A stretch of 64,000 bases of DNA from Cryptosporangium phraense (lineage in GTDB: Bacteria; Actinomycetota; Actinomycetes; Mycobacteriales; Cryptosporangiaceae), in NCBI RefSeq assembly GCF_006912135.1, contig NZ_VIRS01000009.1, positions 62,001-126,000 on the forward strand, read 5' to 3'. This document shows positions 1-10,910 of the stretch, one piece after another. Positions within the stretch are counted from its first letter, which is position 1; each line of letters begins with the position of its first letter. The position numbers and the translations under genes are program-made. Under the pieces are notes generated by a model. It did no database searches and was not told where the DNA came from. It saw only the letters and a program-made list of their open reading frames with translations.

Positions 1-512
1 TCGGCCGGGAGGCCGACCGGTACCAGGGGTTCGTCCGGGGCCTGGAGGCCGAGGGCGTGCCGGCCGACCTGGCCGACCGCGTCACCGCCGCGCTCTACGG
101 GTTCGGCCTGCTCGACGTCGTCGAGCTCTCGCACCACACCGAACTGTCCGGACGCGACGTGGCGACGCTGTACTATACGCTGTCCGAGCGCTTCCGGGTG
201 GACGAGATGCTCGACCGGATCTCGGCGCTGCCCCGGGCCGACCGCTGGCAGGCGCTGGCCCGGCTCGCGCTGCGCTACGACCTGTACAGCGCGCTCGACA
301 GCCTCACCCGCGAGGTGCTGCGCCGGGTGCCGGGCCGGATGACGGCCGAGGAGCGGGTCAGCCGCTGGGCCGACGCGAACGCGGACACGATCAGCCGGGC
401 CCTGACGACGCTCGCGCTGCTGGCCGAGGACGCGCCCTCGGACCTGGCCACGCTCACGGTCGTGCTGCGTCAGATCCGGACCGTGGTGCGGGCCTCGTCG
501 GCGCACACCTAA
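1..512 (+). CDS. gdh: NAD-specific glutamate dehydrogenase (large type), C-terminal end
   Basis: The reading frame is open from base 3, so the 5' part lies outside the window; about 169 C-terminal residues are seen. The all-helical sequence, with LADRVTAALYGFGLLDVVEL, a YYTLSERF-like segment and LPRADRWQALARLALRYDL, matches my memory of the C-terminal tail of the roughly 1,600-residue NAD-dependent glutamate dehydrogenases (glutamate to 2-oxoglutarate plus ammonium, cytoplasmic). The catalytic domain is not visible, so the assignment rests on the tail only. The stop overlaps the stop of the convergent kinase gene by 4 bp, leaving no room for a terminator between them. Confidence 0.8.
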   Translation, partial: GREADRYQGFVRGLEAEGVPADLADRVTAALYGFGLLDVVELSHHTELSGRDVATLYYTLSERFRVDEMLDRISALPRADRWQALARLALRYDLYSALDSLTREVLRRVPGRMTAEERVSRWADANADTISRALTTLALLAEDAPSDLATLTVVLRQIRTVVRASSAHT

Positions 513-2632
513 GCCAGCTGCCAGAGTTTGACGGTGTGGTCGGCGCCGGCGGTCGCGATCTCGCGGCTGTCGGCGCTGAACGCCACGTTGTAGATCAGGT
601 CGGAGTGGTAGGTCGCGACGAAGCTGATCAGGCGGCCGGTGTTCGGGTTCCAGAGACCGAGCGACTTGTCCTCGCCGGCCGAGGCCAGCAGTCGGCCGTC
701 GGGGCTGAACGCGACCGTGTCGACGCCCTCGTTGTGGCCGGTGAGCGCCGAGCCGACCTGGGCCCGGGTGGCGACGTCCCAGAGCCGGACCGTGCCGTCG
801 TCGGACGCGGTCGCGAGCCGGTTGCCGTCCGGGTTGAACGCGACCGACCAGACCTCGGCCGTGTGGCCGGTCATCGGGCCGCCGATCGCCGCGCCGGTCG
901 CCGCGTTCCAGAGGCGGACGGTCTTGTCCGAGCTGACCGACGCGACCAGCCGGCCGTCGGGGCTGAACGCGACCCAGGTGACCTCGGCGGTGTGCCCCTT
1001 GAGCGCGGGGACGGTCTGCTTGCCGGTGGCCAGGTCCCAGATGCGCACGGTCTTGTCGTTGCCGGCCGAGGCGATGAGGGTCCCGGCCCGGTTGACCGCG
1101 ACCGCGTTGACCGCGCCGTCGTGGCCGGTGAGCGCGTCTCCGCGGCGCTGGCCGATCTGGGGGTCCCAGAGCAGGATCGTGCCGTCGGACTGGGACGTGA
1201 CGAGCGTACGGCCGTCGGCGGTGTAGGCGAGGCCGTCGACGTTGCCGTGCTGGCTCGGGCGGGCCGGCCCGATCGGGTCGCCGGTGCGGGTGTTCCAGAA
1301 GCGGATCGAGCCGTCCTTGCCGCCCGAGGCGATCACCGGGCGTTTCGGGTCGAAGGCCACCGCGTAGATGTCGTCGGTGTGGCCGCTGAGGGTCTTCACG
1401 AGCGTCGCCGTGGTGGGGGTGGGGCGCGGGGCCGGCGCGGAGGAGACGGGCGCCGTCGCGCCGGCGCGGACGTCGGCCGAGGGCGAACCGAGGCGGGACC
1501 CGACGTAGCCGGCGGTGAGGACGAGCGCTACGACCGCGAGCCCGGCCGCGGCGACCAGCCACGCCGTGCGCCGGCCCGTGCGGGGCCGCGCAGGCGGGAC
1601 GGAGAGCGCAGCGGGCGCCGGAGCCGCGGGCGGGGCGGCGAGGGCCACGGGCGCGGCGGCGAGAGCCGCGGGCGCGAACGCCGGGGACAGGCCGCCGGAG
1701 ATCCGCGTCGGGACGTCCGGCTGGGGAGTGGGGGCCGGCGGTGCGGGTTCGTCGAGGAGCACTCGGGGGTCCACGCGGAGCGGCACGCCGGTCGTCGTGA
1801 TCCAGCCCCGGCCGAAGGAGTCCCGGGCCGCCCGGGCCAGCTCCACCGCGAACTCCTGCGCCGATGCCGGCCGATCCGACGGCTTCTTCGCCAGCGCCCG
1901 CATCACCACCGCCGCGACCCGCGACGGGACGTCGTCCAGTGGTGCCGGCTCCCTCTCGATCACCTGCCGGACCACCGCGGCGAGCGACAGGTCGGTGCCC
2001 ACCGGCGTCCGATCGGCCAGCGCCCGGTACAGCGTCGCGCCCAGCGAGTACAGGTCGGCGGCCGGCCCCACCGGCGCGCCGAGGAACTGCTCCGGCGCCA
2101 TGTAGATCGGCGTCCCGAGCAGGCCGCTGGTCGAGGCGGCGGTGCCTTCGAACAGCTTGGCGATCCCGAAGTCCGAGAGCTTCGGCGCCCCGCCCGCGGT
2201 GAACAGCACGTTGTCGGGCTTGATGTCCCGGTGCGCGACCCCGCGCTCGTGCGCGGCCTGCAACCCGTCGGCGATCGCCAGTGCCCAGGCGCAGACCCGC
2301 TCCGGCGTCACCGGCTGGTGCAGCCGCTGCCCCAGCGTCCCGCCCGCGAGGTACTCCATGACGAGCAGCCGGACCGACCCGTGCTCGGCGTACTCGAACA
2401 CCCGGACCAGGTGTGGATGGTCCAGTTCGGTCATCAACTGGGCCTCGGACAGGAACCGGCGGGACAGCTCGGCGTCGTCGACCTCGGGCGCCACGATCGC
2501 TTTGACCGCACGCGTGACACCGAGCCGCCGGTGTCTCGCCGTGAACACCAGCCCGAACCCGCCACGGCCGATCTGGCCGCCGATGTCGTACCCCGGTAAC
2601 GCCCGCTCGATCTCCGCGCGGTCGATCAGCAT
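509..2632 (-). CDS. Membrane Ser/Thr protein kinase with C-terminal WD40 propeller
   Basis: 707 residues. A Hanks-type kinase domain covers about 14-270, with the glycine loop GRGGFG at 22-27, the ATP lysine at K44, HRDIKPDN at 134-141, DFG at 154-156 and APE near 179, so it looks catalytically complete. A Pro/Ala-rich linker leads to one transmembrane helix at about 357-377. Seven WD40 repeats (412-707, each with a GH...LW-D/N pattern) then form a predicted extracytoplasmic propeller, presumably a sensor or binding module. The ATG at 2632 is followed directly by the domain. The gene lies next to the alpha-glucan operon, but no target can be read from sequence. A 14-bp hairpin at 2675-2707 separates it from the upstream small gene. 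Confidence 0.93.
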   Translation of the reverse strand: MLIDRAEIERALPGYDIGGQIGRGGFGLVFTARHRRLGVTRAVKAIVAPEVDDAELSRRFLSEAQLMTELDHPHLVRVFEYAEHGSVRLLVMEYLAGGTLGQRLHQPVTPERVCAWALAIADGLQAAHERGVAHRDIKPDNVLFTAGGAPKLSDFGIAKLFEGTAASTSGLLGTPIYMAPEQFLGAPVGPAADLYSLGATLYRALADRTPVGTDLSLAAVVRQVIEREPAPLDDVPSRVAAVVMRALAKKPSDRPASAQEFAVELARAARDSFGRGWITTTGVPLRVDPRVLLDEPAPPAPTPQPDVPTRISGGLSPAFAPAALAAAPVALAAPPAAPAPAALSVPPARPRTGRRTAWLVAAAGLAVVALVLTAGYVGSRLGSPSADVRAGATAPVSSAPAPRPTPTTATLVKTLSGHTDDIYAVAFDPKRPVIASGGKDGSIRFWNTRTGDPIGPARPSQHGNVDGLAYTADGRTLVTSQSDGTILLWDPQIGQRRGDALTGHDGAVNAVAVNRAGTLIASAGNDKTVRIWDLATGKQTVPALKGHTAEVTWVAFSPDGRLVASVSSDKTVRLWNAATGAAIGGPMTGHTAEVWSVAFNPDGNRLATASDDGTVRLWDVATRAQVGSALTGHNEGVDTVAFSPDGRLLASAGEDKSLGLWNPNTGRLISFVATYHSDLIYNVAFSADSREIATAGADHTVKLWQLA

Positions 2633-2674
2633 GCCTCGGGAATACGCGGACGCTATATACGAAAGCTACACACG

Positions 2675-2707
2675 GAGAAGGTCCCGGGGACCACCCGGGA
2701 CCTTCTC
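2675..2707 (-). terminator. Perfect 14-bp hairpin at the end of the 82-residue gene
   Basis: The arms at 2675-2688 (gagaaggtcccggg) and 2694-2707 are exact reverse complements with a 5-nt loop. The downstream arm overlaps the TGA of the minus-strand gene 2706-2954. No T-run follows on either strand, so this is a terminator-like hairpin rather than a classic intrinsic terminator. It also lies about 45 bp upstream of the kinase start. Confidence 0.55.
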
Positions 2708-2954
2708 AGAGCAACTCTTCGTCTTCCTCGGGGAAGTAGTAGTAGAGCGTCACGTGAGGACGGTTAGCGCCGGCCTCGAGGTCGTAGTGCAGCAACACGT
2801 CCATCACGCCGATGGGACCGTCGGTCTCCATCTCCTCGATGGTGGCCGCAGCCGCCCTGAGCAGGTCGGGTATCCGGTCCTGGCCCGGCCCCTCGGGCAA
2901 GGCGATATTCACGTGACGGCACTGGAAGCCGTGGTGGATCCGATCGTGTGGCAT
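2706..2954 (-). CDS. Small acidic protein of unknown function (82 aa)
   Basis: I do not recognise a family. The product begins MPHDRIHHGFQC and ends in a very acidic tail (FPEEDEELL). The middle (LLRAAAATIEEMETDGP, then MDVLLHYD and HVTLYYYF) reads like a small mixed alpha/beta domain with no membrane segment or signal peptide. Codon use fits the neighbours. It sits alone between the glgB operon (ending 130 bp upstream) and the WD40 kinase on the same strand, and it ends inside a perfect hairpin. I judge it a real gene from its protein-like composition and the hairpin at its stop. Confidence 0.55.
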   Translation of the reverse strand: MPHDRIHHGFQCRHVNIALPEGPGQDRIPDLLRAAAATIEEMETDGPIGVMDVLLHYDLEAGANRPHVTLYYYFPEEDEELL

Positions 2955-3084
2955 CGACTGTGATCATGCCGTGTAGGTAGGGGATGTCTGCAACCGGCTC
3001 GGGAGAGTCGGTGCACATGCACTTCTCGTCCTGCTCACAAAGGTGACTTTCCGTCCTGATTTCGTTGTGGGAGAGGTACGGAGC

Positions 3085-5421
3085 TTAGTCTTCCTCGGAG
3101 CCGGAGGGGGTGCCAGGAACAACTCCCGGGTCCGCTCCGGGGTCCCGGCCCGCGGCCGCGCCCGGTCCGCTCTCGACCGGCGCTGCGGCCTCGGAGGACG
3201 ACGCAGGCGCCGCGGCCGACGCAGCAGCCGACGCGGACGGGCGTAGCCAGATCACGCCCAGCGGAGGCAGCGTCACCGAGGCCGACGCGGGCTCGCCGTG
3301 CCAGGGCCGGGCCTCGGCGACGACCTCGCCCAGGTTGCCGACGCCCGACCCGCCGTACAGATCGGAGTCGGTGTTCACGACCTCGTCCCAGGTACCGACC
3401 AGCGGCAGGCCGATCCGGTAGTCGTGGTGCGGGTGCCCGGCGAAGTTCGCCACGCAGGCCAGCACCGACCCGTCGGCGCCGTGACGCAGGAACGAGAAGA
3501 CGTTGCTCGCCGCGTCGTTGGCGTCGATCCACGAGAAACCGGCCGGGTCGACGTCCTGGGTCCACAGCGCCGGGCTCTCCCGGTAGACCCGGTTGAGGTC
3601 ACCGACGAGCTTCTGGACGCCCGCGTGGTCGGGGTTCTCGAGCGCCCACCAGTCGAGCGAGCGGTCCTGCGACCACTCGCCCTCCTGCGCGAGCTCGCCG
3701 CCCATGAACAGCAGCTGCTTGCCGGGGTGGGCCCACATGTAGGCGTACAGCGCCCGGAGCTGGGCCAGCTTGCGCCAGCGGTCGCCGGGCATCTTCCCGT
3801 AGAGCGAGCCCTTGCCGTGCACGACCTCGTCGTGCGACAGCGGCAGGACGAAGTTCTCGCTCCACGCGTAGACCAGCGAGAACGTCATCTGGTGGTGGTG
3901 GTACTGGCGGTGGATCGGGTCGCGGCTGAGGTAGTCGAGCGTGTCGTGCATCCAGCCCATGTTCCACTTGAACCCGAAGCCCAGCCCGCCGACGTGGGTG
4001 GGGCGGCTGACGCCGGGCCACGACGTCGACTCCTCGGCGACCATCATCGTGCCCGGGTGGTGCCGGTAGACGGTGGCGTTGAGCTCCTGCAGGAACTTCA
4101 CCGAGTCGAGGTTCTCCCGGCCGCCGTACTCGTTCGGCAGCCACTCCCCGTCCTTGCGTGAGTAGTCCAGGTAGAGCATCGAGGCCACCGCGTCGACCCG
4201 GAGGCCGTCGACGTGGAACTCCTCGAGCCAGTAGAGCGCGTTGGCGACCAGGAAGTTGCGCACCTCGTTGCGGCCGACGTCGAAGACGTAGGTGCCCCAG
4301 TCGGGGTGCTCGCCGCGGCGCGGGTCGGCCGGCTCGTAGAGCGGCGTCCCGTCGAAGCGGGCCAGCGCGAACGCGTCCTTGGGGAAGTGGGCGGGCACCC
4401 AGTCGACGAGGACGCCGATGCCGGCGGCGTGCAGCCGGTCGACCAGGTACCGGAAGTCGTCGGGGACGCCGAACCGGGAGGTGGGGGCGTAGTAGCCGGT
4501 GACCTGGTAGCCCCACGAGCCGCCGAACGGGTGCTCGGCGACCGGCAGGAACTCGACGTGGGTGAAGCCGAGGTTCGTGACGTACTCGACCAGCTCGTCG
4601 GCCAGCTGCCGGTAGGAGAGCCCCTGCTTCCACGAGCCCAGGTGCACCTCGTAGACGCTGACCGGCTTGGCGTGCCAGCCACCCTGGTCGCGCGTGGCCA
4701 CCCACTCGGCGTCGCTCCACTCGAACGACGACTCGGTGACGACGCTGGCGGTGGCCGGCGGCACTTCGGTCGCGAAGGCCAGCGGGTCGGCCTTCTCCCG
4801 CCAGTGCCCGTCCGGGCCGAGGATCTGGAACTTGTACCGGGCGCCGACGCCGACGTCGGGCACGAACAGCTCCCAGACGCCGCTGGAGCCCATCGAGCGC
4901 ATCGGGAGGCCGCGGCCGTCCCAGAACGTGAAGTCACCGGTGACCCGGACGCCCCGGGCGTTGGGCGCCCACACCGCGAAGCTGACGCCGGAGACCATTC
5001 CGCCGGGCGTCCCGTAGTGCCGGAGGTGGGCACCGAGGACGTCCCAGAGCCGTTCGTGCCTGCCCTCGCTGATCAGGTGCAGGTCGACCTCGCCGAGCGT
5101 CGGCAGCCAGCGGTAGGGGTCGTCGGTGACGTGCGCGCCGTGCCCCGGACCGTGGTCGTACCGCACCTCGAGCCGGTAGTCGCCCGGCTGCTCGGCGAAG
5201 TCCACCGCGAAGACCCCGCCGTCGTGGATCCGGGTCATCTCCCGGCGCTCGTCGCCGCTGACCAGCGTGACCGCGGCGGCCTCCGGCCGCAGCGTCCGGA
5301 CCACCCAGCCGCCGCTCTCCAGGCGATGGACGCCCAGAACACCGTGGGGGTTGTGGTGCTCGCCGCGGATCAGCTGATCCAGCTCGATCCGGCTCACTGA
5401 CATGTCGGGCTGAATGGTCAT
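3085..5421 (-). CDS. glgB: 1,4-alpha-glucan branching enzyme GlgB
   Basis: 778 residues from the ATG at 5421, which has a GAGAGG ribosome site just upstream; the frame is open further upstream but that part reads as shadow sequence. The order is an N-terminal carbohydrate-binding region ([10 protein letters not shown]), a CBM48 module ([17 protein letters not shown]), then a GH13 barrel with [12 protein letters not shown] (nucleophile Asp), a [10 protein letters not shown] acid/base region and [13 protein letters not shown]. An Ala/Pro/acidic low-complexity tail of about 50 residues (ending SGSEED) follows the catalytic part. It introduces alpha-1,6 branches and is the last gene of the glgE-treS-mak-glgB operon, 26 bp after mak. 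This is the GlgE-pathway arrangement known from mycobacteria and streptomycetes. Confidence 0.97.
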   Translation of the reverse strand: MTIQPDMSVSRIELDQLIRGEHHNPHGVLGVHRLESGGWVVRTLRPEAAAVTLVSGDERREMTRIHDGGVFAVDFAEQPGDYRLEVRYDHGPGHGAHVTDDPYRWLPTLGEVDLHLISEGRHERLWDVLGAHLRHYGTPGGMVSGVSFAVWAPNARGVRVTGDFTFWDGRGLPMRSMGSSGVWELFVPDVGVGARYKFQILGPDGHWREKADPLAFATEVPPATASVVTESSFEWSDAEWVATRDQGGWHAKPVSVYEVHLGSWKQGLSYRQLADELVEYVTNLGFTHVEFLPVAEHPFGGSWGYQVTGYYAPTSRFGVPDDFRYLVDRLHAAGIGVLVDWVPAHFPKDAFALARFDGTPLYEPADPRRGEHPDWGTYVFDVGRNEVRNFLVANALYWLEEFHVDGLRVDAVASMLYLDYSRKDGEWLPNEYGGRENLDSVKFLQELNATVYRHHPGTMMVAEESTSWPGVSRPTHVGGLGFGFKWNMGWMHDTLDYLSRDPIHRQYHHHQMTFSLVYAWSENFVLPLSHDEVVHGKGSLYGKMPGDRWRKLAQLRALYAYMWAHPGKQLLFMGGELAQEGEWSQDRSLDWWALENPDHAGVQKLVGDLNRVYRESPALWTQDVDPAGFSWIDANDAASNVFSFLRHGADGSVLACVANFAGHPHHDYRIGLPLVGTWDEVVNTDSDLYGGSGVGNLGEVVAEARPWHGEPASASVTLPPLGVIWLRPSASAAASAAAPASSSEAAAPVESGPGAAAGRDPGADPGVVPGTPSGSEED

Positions 5422-5447
5422 GACCTCTCGGTTTCCCAGTGACGGGA

Positions 5448-6848
5448 TCAGGTAGTCGCGAGTCTGGCGATCGAGCGGAGGGGGATGTCGACCCAGCTCG
5501 GCCGGTTGTCGTACTCGTAGGCCACCTCGTAGACGGCCTTGTCGAGCTCGAGCGCGCGCAGCAGCGCCGGGTTGGCCTCCGGGTCGGCGAGCGTGATGCC
5601 GTCTTTCGCGTAGCCCTCGATGAACGCGGCCCGGTTCCGGTCGGCCCACTCGACGACCCGCTCGTCGACCGACGGGTCGATCTCCTCCGCCTCGACGTGC
5701 CCGACGAGGAGGTGGTGGGCTGCGTAGTCGAACGAGCGGAGCATCCCGGCGACGTCACGCAGCGGCGACATCTTCGCGACCCGCTCCGGCAGCGGACGGG
5801 CGGGCTCGCCCTCGAAGTCGATGAGCACCCAGCCCTGCAGCGTCCGCAGTACCTGACCCAGGTGCAGGTCACCGTGGATGCGCTGGACGATGACCGGCTC
5901 GCCGTGGTCGGCGACCTCGGCGAAGACCCGGCGGATGCCGGGCTCGAACGGAGCCAGCCCGCTCACCCGGCGCAGCACGGCGTCCAGCCGGGCGTTCATC
6001 CCGGCGACGACGCTGTCCAGCCGATCGACCGGCACCACTTCGGTGCCCAGCGCGGTCACCAGGTCGCGGTGCACCGCGGCGACTGCCTGACCGAGGCGGC
6101 AGGCCTCGGTGGAGAAGTCGCTGCCGAGCTCGGCGATCGGCGTCTCGGGCTCGTTGATCAGGTCGCGCACCGACGCGGTGGCCATCGCCCAGCCGTCGGC
6201 GGTGTTCGCGAAGAACTTCTGCAGCAGGCCGTAGGTGACCGGCGCGTCCTGCAGCTCGCCCTCGATCGCGCCGTACAGCTCGGCGATGTGCTCGCTGCCG
6301 ACGCTGCGCAGCGCCCGGTGCAGCTCGAGGTCGGGGCTGACGCCCCGGTCGAGCTTCCGGAACAGCTTCATGATGTATTCGCCGCCGAACACCACCGAGG
6401 TGTTGCTCTGCTCGGCCGAGATCGGCCGGCTGGCCAGGTCGGTGTCGATGACGGCGCCCGGCTCGTGCCGGAACCGCACGCCGCCGACGTCCTTGTTCGC
6501 CGCGATCAGGTCGCGGATCTCCCCGGTCAGGTCGAGGTCGTGGGCCGCGTCGTAGGCGACGAGATCCTCGACCGGACCGATCCGGGCGTGGTCGAGCCGT
6601 TCCGGCAGCTCGCCGCGGCGCAGCCCGACGAGCAGCTGGTACCGCTCGACCCGCCCGCCGGAGGCCACCCCCACCACGACGTGGTCGAGGCGGGGGCCGC
6701 CGGACGGCAGGTCGTCGAACCACGTGTCGGCCTTCACGACCGACACGTCGTCGATGTGGCTCTGCTTGTCGCCGAACCATCGCTGTTTCGGTAGCCACGA
6801 GGAGAGCAAGCCGGTGAGGGCTTCGGCATGCGTGACCAGCGCTGTCAT
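5448..6848 (-). CDS. mak: Maltokinase (Pep2/Mak)
   Basis: 466 residues, a size typical for actinobacterial maltokinases. The start [20 protein letters not shown] is followed by KQRWFGDK, characteristic of the maltokinase N-terminal lid. The aminoglycoside-phosphotransferase-like core has [11 protein letters not shown] (catalytic loop) and [13 protein letters not shown] (metal-binding DFE). It phosphorylates maltose with ATP to maltose-1-phosphate, the GlgE donor precursor, and in mycobacteria it works in complex with TreS. A GGGAGGT ribosome site precedes the ATG. treS lies 58 bp upstream and glgB 26 bp downstream, so one operon is likely. Confidence 0.95.
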   Translation of the reverse strand: MTALVTHAEALTGLLSSWLPKQRWFGDKQSHIDDVSVVKADTWFDDLPSGGPRLDHVVVGVASGGRVERYQLLVGLRRGELPERLDHARIGPVEDLVAYDAAHDLDLTGEIRDLIAANKDVGGVRFRHEPGAVIDTDLASRPISAEQSNTSVVFGGEYIMKLFRKLDRGVSPDLELHRALRSVGSEHIAELYGAIEGELQDAPVTYGLLQKFFANTADGWAMATASVRDLINEPETPIAELGSDFSTEACRLGQAVAAVHRDLVTALGTEVVPVDRLDSVVAGMNARLDAVLRRVSGLAPFEPGIRRVFAEVADHGEPVIVQRIHGDLHLGQVLRTLQGWVLIDFEGEPARPLPERVAKMSPLRDVAGMLRSFDYAAHHLLVGHVEAEEIDPSVDERVVEWADRNRAAFIEGYAKDGITLADPEANPALLRALELDKAVYEVAYEYDNRPSWVDIPLRSIARLATT

Positions 6849-6906
6849 CCGATACCTCCCGTGCGGTTCCCGGTCGTCCGCGCGCTCGGTGGATTCACCA
6901 CGTCGC

Positions 6907-8721
6907 CTAGCCGCGCTCTTCGTGCGGGGTGAGCTGGAACCAGTAGAAGCCGTGGCCGGGCAACGTCAGCAGATACGGCAGCTCGCCGATCGGCGGGAAG
7001 TGCACCCGGCCGGTGAGCTCCACCGGCGTGCAGCCGCGGAACCGGCCGAGGTCCAGCTCGACCGGCTGGGGGAACCGCGACAAATTGTTGACGCATATCA
7101 CTACGTCATGTTCCCCGTCCGGCCCGACGTATTCACGGACATACGCCAGCACTGTCGGGTTCGACCCGCCGAGGTCGGTGAACGACCCGAGTGGGAACGC
7201 CGGGTGCTGCTGCCGGATCTCGATCATTCGGCGCGTCCAGTGCAGCAGCGACGCGCTCGCGCCGAGCTGGGCCTCCACGTTGGTGACCTGGTAGCCGTAG
7301 ATCGGATCCATGATCACCGGCAGGTAGATCCGGCCCGGGTCGCAGACCGAGAAGCCCGCGTTGCGGTCCGGCGTCCACTGCATCGGCGTGCGGACGCCGT
7401 CCCGGTCACCGAGCCAGATGTTGTCGCCCATCCCGATCTCGTCCCCGTAGTAGAGGACGGGGGAGCCGGGCAGCGACAGCAGCATGGCGGTGAACAGCTC
7501 GATCTGGTTGCGGTCGTTGTCGAGCAGCGGCGCGAGCCGGCGGCGGATGCCGACGTTGGCCCGCATCCGCGGGTCCTTGGCGTACTCGGTGTACATGTAG
7601 TCGCGCTCTTCGTCGGTGACCATCTCGAGCGTCAGCTCGTCGTGGTTCCGCAGGAAGATGCCCCACTGCGCGCCCTCGGGAATGTCGGGCGTCTGGGCCA
7701 GGATCTCCGAGATCGGGAACCGGGACTGGCGGCGGACGGCCATGAAGATGCGCGGCATCAGCGGGAAGTGGAACGCCATGTGGCACTCGTCGCCGCCGAC
7801 GCTCGGGTCGCCGAAGTACTCGACCACGTCGGCCGGCCACTGGTTCGCCTCGGCCAGCAGCACCCGGCCCGGGTACTCGTCTTCGACGACCTTGCGGCAC
7901 CGCTTGAGGAACTCGTGGGTGCGCGGCAGGTTCTCGCAGTTCGTGCCCTCCTCCTCGAAGAGGTAGGGCACCGCGTCGAGCCGGAAACCGTCGATCCCGA
8001 GGTCGAGCCAGAACCGCAGGACGTCGAGCATGGCCTCCTGGACGGCCTCGTTCTCGAAGTTCAGGTCGGGCTGGTGACTGAAGAACCGGTGCCAGTAGAA
8101 CTGCCCGCGCACCGGGTCGTAGGTCCAGTTCGACGATTCGGTGTCGACGAAGATGATCCGGGCGTCGGCGTACTTCGAGTCGTCGTCGCTCCAGACGTAG
8201 AAGTCGCCGTACGGGCCCTCCGGGTCGCGCCGCGACTCCTGGAACCACAGGTGCTGGTCCGACGTGTGGTTCATGACCAGGTCGGTGATCACGCGGATCC
8301 CGCGCTTGTGGGCCTCGTCGAGGAACGTCACGAACTCCTCGAGCGTGCCGAACTCCGGCAGCACCGCGCGGAAGTCGCTGATGTCGTAGCCGCCGTCGCG
8401 CAGCGGCGAGTCGTAGAACGGCGGCAGCCACAGGCAGTCGACGCCCAGCCAGGCCAGGTAGTCGAGCTTCGCGGTCAGGCCCTGGAGGTCGCCGGTGCCG
8501 TCGCCGGACGAGTCGTAGAAGGCCCGGATCAGGACCTCGTAGAAGACCGCGCGCTTGTACCACTCGGGGTCGAGCGGCATCTGACGCGCGTGCTTGTAGC
8601 TCTCGGACTGGGGTTCGACGAGATGCCCGTCGGCCGTGTGCGGGTGCGCGGCGGCGTCTTCGACGGTGCGCTCCGGGGTGTGGGCGCGCAGTCTGGGCGG
8701 GTGAGGCAGTGAGATGGTCAT
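6907..8721 (-). CDS. treS: Trehalose synthase (maltose alpha-D-glucosyltransferase) TreS
   Basis: 604 residues of GH13 type. [20 protein letters not shown] and [20 protein letters not shown] are hallmark TreS segments. The catalytic Asp lies in [16 protein letters not shown], the acid/base Glu in [12 protein letters not shown], and the third acid in [12 protein letters not shown]. The enzyme interconverts trehalose and maltose and feeds maltose to Mak. It carries an N-terminal extension of about 45 residues before the family core ([18 protein letters not shown]). There is no fused maltokinase domain; the kinase is the separate next gene. It starts only 8 bp after the glgE stop, so the two are surely cotranscribed. 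Confidence 0.97.
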   Translation of the reverse strand: MTISLPHPPRLRAHTPERTVEDAAAHPHTADGHLVEPQSESYKHARQMPLDPEWYKRAVFYEVLIRAFYDSSGDGTGDLQGLTAKLDYLAWLGVDCLWLPPFYDSPLRDGGYDISDFRAVLPEFGTLEEFVTFLDEAHKRGIRVITDLVMNHTSDQHLWFQESRRDPEGPYGDFYVWSDDDSKYADARIIFVDTESSNWTYDPVRGQFYWHRFFSHQPDLNFENEAVQEAMLDVLRFWLDLGIDGFRLDAVPYLFEEEGTNCENLPRTHEFLKRCRKVVEDEYPGRVLLAEANQWPADVVEYFGDPSVGGDECHMAFHFPLMPRIFMAVRRQSRFPISEILAQTPDIPEGAQWGIFLRNHDELTLEMVTDEERDYMYTEYAKDPRMRANVGIRRRLAPLLDNDRNQIELFTAMLLSLPGSPVLYYGDEIGMGDNIWLGDRDGVRTPMQWTPDRNAGFSVCDPGRIYLPVIMDPIYGYQVTNVEAQLGASASLLHWTRRMIEIRQQHPAFPLGSFTDLGGSNPTVLAYVREYVGPDGEHDVVICVNNLSRFPQPVELDLGRFRGCTPVELTGRVHFPPIGELPYLLTLPGHGFYWFQLTPHEERG

Positions 8722-8729
8722 GTGCGCCC

Positions 8730-10703
8730 TCAGGACGTCTGGCTGTGGATCGAGAACACGTGCGCGACCTGCTGATACGGGTCGAGTCGGACGGCGTTGT
8801 GCTGTCCCCAGTCGAAGCTTGCCCCGGTGAGCTCGTCGACTACCCGGAACCGGTCGTGCCAGTCGAGCCCGAGAGCGGGCATGTCGAGCGCGGTGTTACC
8901 CCAGTGCGTGTTGTGCGGGTCGAGCGTGCACACCACCAGGACCGTGTCGGCCCCCTGCTGCTTGGAGAAACACAAAATCGCGTCGTTGTCGACGTGGTGG
9001 AAACGCAGGTTCCGGAGCCTCTGCAGCGCCGGGTGAGCTCGGCGCAACTCGTTGAGCCGACCCAGGAACGGCGCCAGCGTACGCCCTTCCGCTTCGGCCT
9101 GCTTCCAGTCCCGCGGACGGAGCTGGTACTTCTCCGAGTCGAGGTATTCCTCCGACCCCGGACGCACGGCGACGTGCTCGTAGAGCTCGAAGCCGGAGTA
9201 GACGCCCCAGGTCGGCGACATCATGCTGGCCAGCACGGCCCGGATCGCGAACATCGCCGGACCGCCGTACTGCAGCGACGCGTGCAGGATGTCGGGGGTG
9301 TTCACGAAGAAGTTCGGGCGCATGTAGTGCCCGGACTCGACGAGCTCGCGCCCGTACTCCTCGATCTCCCACTTGGCCGTGCGCCAGGTGAAGTACGTGT
9401 ACGACTGGGTGAACCCGATCTCGGCCAGGTGGTGCATCATCGCCGGCCGGGTGAACGCCTCGGCGAGGAACAGCACGTCCGGGTGGACCTTCTTGACCTC
9501 CCAGATCAGCCAGTGCCAGAAGTCGGTCGGCTTGGTGTGGGGGTTGTCGACGCGGAAGATCTTCACGCCGTGCTCGACCCACAGCAGCACGACCCGGAGC
9601 ATCTCGGCGTAGATGCCGTTCCGGTCGTTGTCGAAGTTCAGCGGGTAGATGTCCTGGTACTTCTTGGGCGGATTCTCGGCGTAGGCGATCGTCCCGTCGG
9701 GCAGCGTCGTGAACCACTCCGGGTGCTCGGTGACCCAGGGGTGGTCGGGCGCGCACTGCAGCGCCAGGTCGAGCGCGACCTCCATGCCCAGCTCGCGCGT
9801 ACGGGCCACGAACGCGTCGAAGTCGTCGAACGTCCCCAGCTGGGGGTGGATGGCGTCGTGGCCGCCCTCGGAGGCACCGATCGCCCACGGCGAACCGACG
9901 TCGTCGGGCGTCGGGGTGAGCGTGTTGTTCTTGCCCTTGCGGTTGACCCGGCCGATCGGGTGGATCGGCGGCAGGTAGACGACGTCGAAGGCCATGTCGG
10001 CGATCGCCGGCAGGCGACGCGCGGCGGTGCGGAACGTGCCGTGCACCGGCGGGCCGACGGCGTCGGTGCCCGCGTCGGGGACGACCGCGCCCTCCGACCG
10101 GGGGAAGAACTCGTACCAGGAGCCGTAGAGCGCGCGCTCGCGGTCGACCCAGACGCTGAACGCGGGTGAGCGGGTCACCAGGTCACGCACCGGACGCTCG
10201 GCCATCGCCGGCCCCAGCGACAGCCCGAGCTCGACCCGCTCGGCCAGCGGCTTGGTCGTGTCACGCAGTGCGGCCGCGGCCTCGAACAGCTCGTCCCGGC
10301 GCTGGCGCGGTGCGAACCGGCCGGCCTTGAGGAAGAGCCGGGCCCCGGTCTCGAGGTCGTTGGCGAGCTCGACCGCCGACTGGCCGGCCGCGACCTTCAC
10401 CTCGACCGCGTGGTGCCAGGTCTCGAACGGGTCGCCCCAGGCCTCGACGACGAACGTCCACCGGCCGGGAGCGTCGGGAACGACCGAGGCGTGCCACCGG
10501 TCGTTCTCGCCCTTGACCATCGGCGTGAACGGTGTTCGCCGCCCGTCGGGCGCGGTCCACACCACGTTCGCGCCCACGGCGTCGTGTCCCTCGCGGAACA
10601 CCGTGGCGGAGACGGGCATCAATTCACCCACGACGGCGCGCGCTGGATACGAACCAGCAGCCACGACGGGGGTGATGTCTTCGATCGCGAAGCGTCCGGT
10701 CAT
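8730..10703 (-). CDS. glgE: Alpha-1,4-glucan:maltose-1-phosphate maltosyltransferase GlgE
   Basis: 657 residues from the ATG at 10703; the frame also has a TTG directly before it. An N-terminal Ig-like/CBM region ([20 protein letters not shown]) precedes a helical insert and the GH13 barrel: [51 protein letters not shown] (nucleophile Asp) and [14 protein letters not shown] (acid/base Glu). It transfers maltosyl units from maltose-1-phosphate to growing glucan and is a validated drug target in Mycobacterium. It is the first gene of its operon. A TACGGT hexamer lies 8 nt upstream of the start, so the transcript may be leaderless. It diverges from glgP across about 200 bp. Confidence 0.97.
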   Translation of the reverse strand: MTGRFAIEDITPVVAAGSYPARAVVGELMPVSATVFREGHDAVGANVVWTAPDGRRTPFTPMVKGENDRWHASVVPDAPGRWTFVVEAWGDPFETWHHAVEVKVAAGQSAVELANDLETGARLFLKAGRFAPRQRRDELFEAAAALRDTTKPLAERVELGLSLGPAMAERPVRDLVTRSPAFSVWVDRERALYGSWYEFFPRSEGAVVPDAGTDAVGPPVHGTFRTAARRLPAIADMAFDVVYLPPIHPIGRVNRKGKNNTLTPTPDDVGSPWAIGASEGGHDAIHPQLGTFDDFDAFVARTRELGMEVALDLALQCAPDHPWVTEHPEWFTTLPDGTIAYAENPPKKYQDIYPLNFDNDRNGIYAEMLRVVLLWVEHGVKIFRVDNPHTKPTDFWHWLIWEVKKVHPDVLFLAEAFTRPAMMHHLAEIGFTQSYTYFTWRTAKWEIEEYGRELVESGHYMRPNFFVNTPDILHASLQYGGPAMFAIRAVLASMMSPTWGVYSGFELYEHVAVRPGSEEYLDSEKYQLRPRDWKQAEAEGRTLAPFLGRLNELRRAHPALQRLRNLRFHHVDNDAILCFSKQQGADTVLVVCTLDPHNTHWGNTALDMPALGLDWHDRFRVVDELTGASFDWGQHNAVRLDPYQQVAHVFSIHSQTS

Positions 10704-10897
10704 CAAGGCCTACCGTATCGAGTCAGAGGGACGGTCGCGGTGACGGTCCAGGGGCTTGCGTTGCACCCGGTCCAAGGGTCTCAAGTACACGATGGCCGAG
10801 AGTCCCTGGGGAGGTATAGCCGCCCGGAGCGGAAAATACTTGCGGGACACGGACGCAATGTTCGCGCCCGTGACACGGGAACCGACCCGGGCGTCGG

Positions 10898-10910
10898 TAG
10901 GGTGCGGCCC
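10898..10910 (+). promoter_or_regulatory. Leaderless promoter -10 element of glgP
   Basis: TAGGGT at 10898-10903 is followed by exactly 7 nt and then the GTG at 10911. This is the spacing of actinobacterial leaderless transcripts, in which transcription starts at the start codon. No Shine-Dalgarno sequence lies before the GTG. Confidence 0.6.

Noticed and set aside
536-2599. Long open frame antisense to the WD40 kinase (and similar ones antisense to glgB, treS, ligA and others)
   Set aside because: High-GC third positions keep antisense frames open; the products are Arg/Gly/Pro/Asp-rich without domains, while the opposite strand has clear families.
5422-5649. N-terminal extension of GlgB
   Set aside because: The 76 extra residues are Arg-rich and antisense-like over mak; the ATG at 5421 has a good ribosome site and starts the family sequence.
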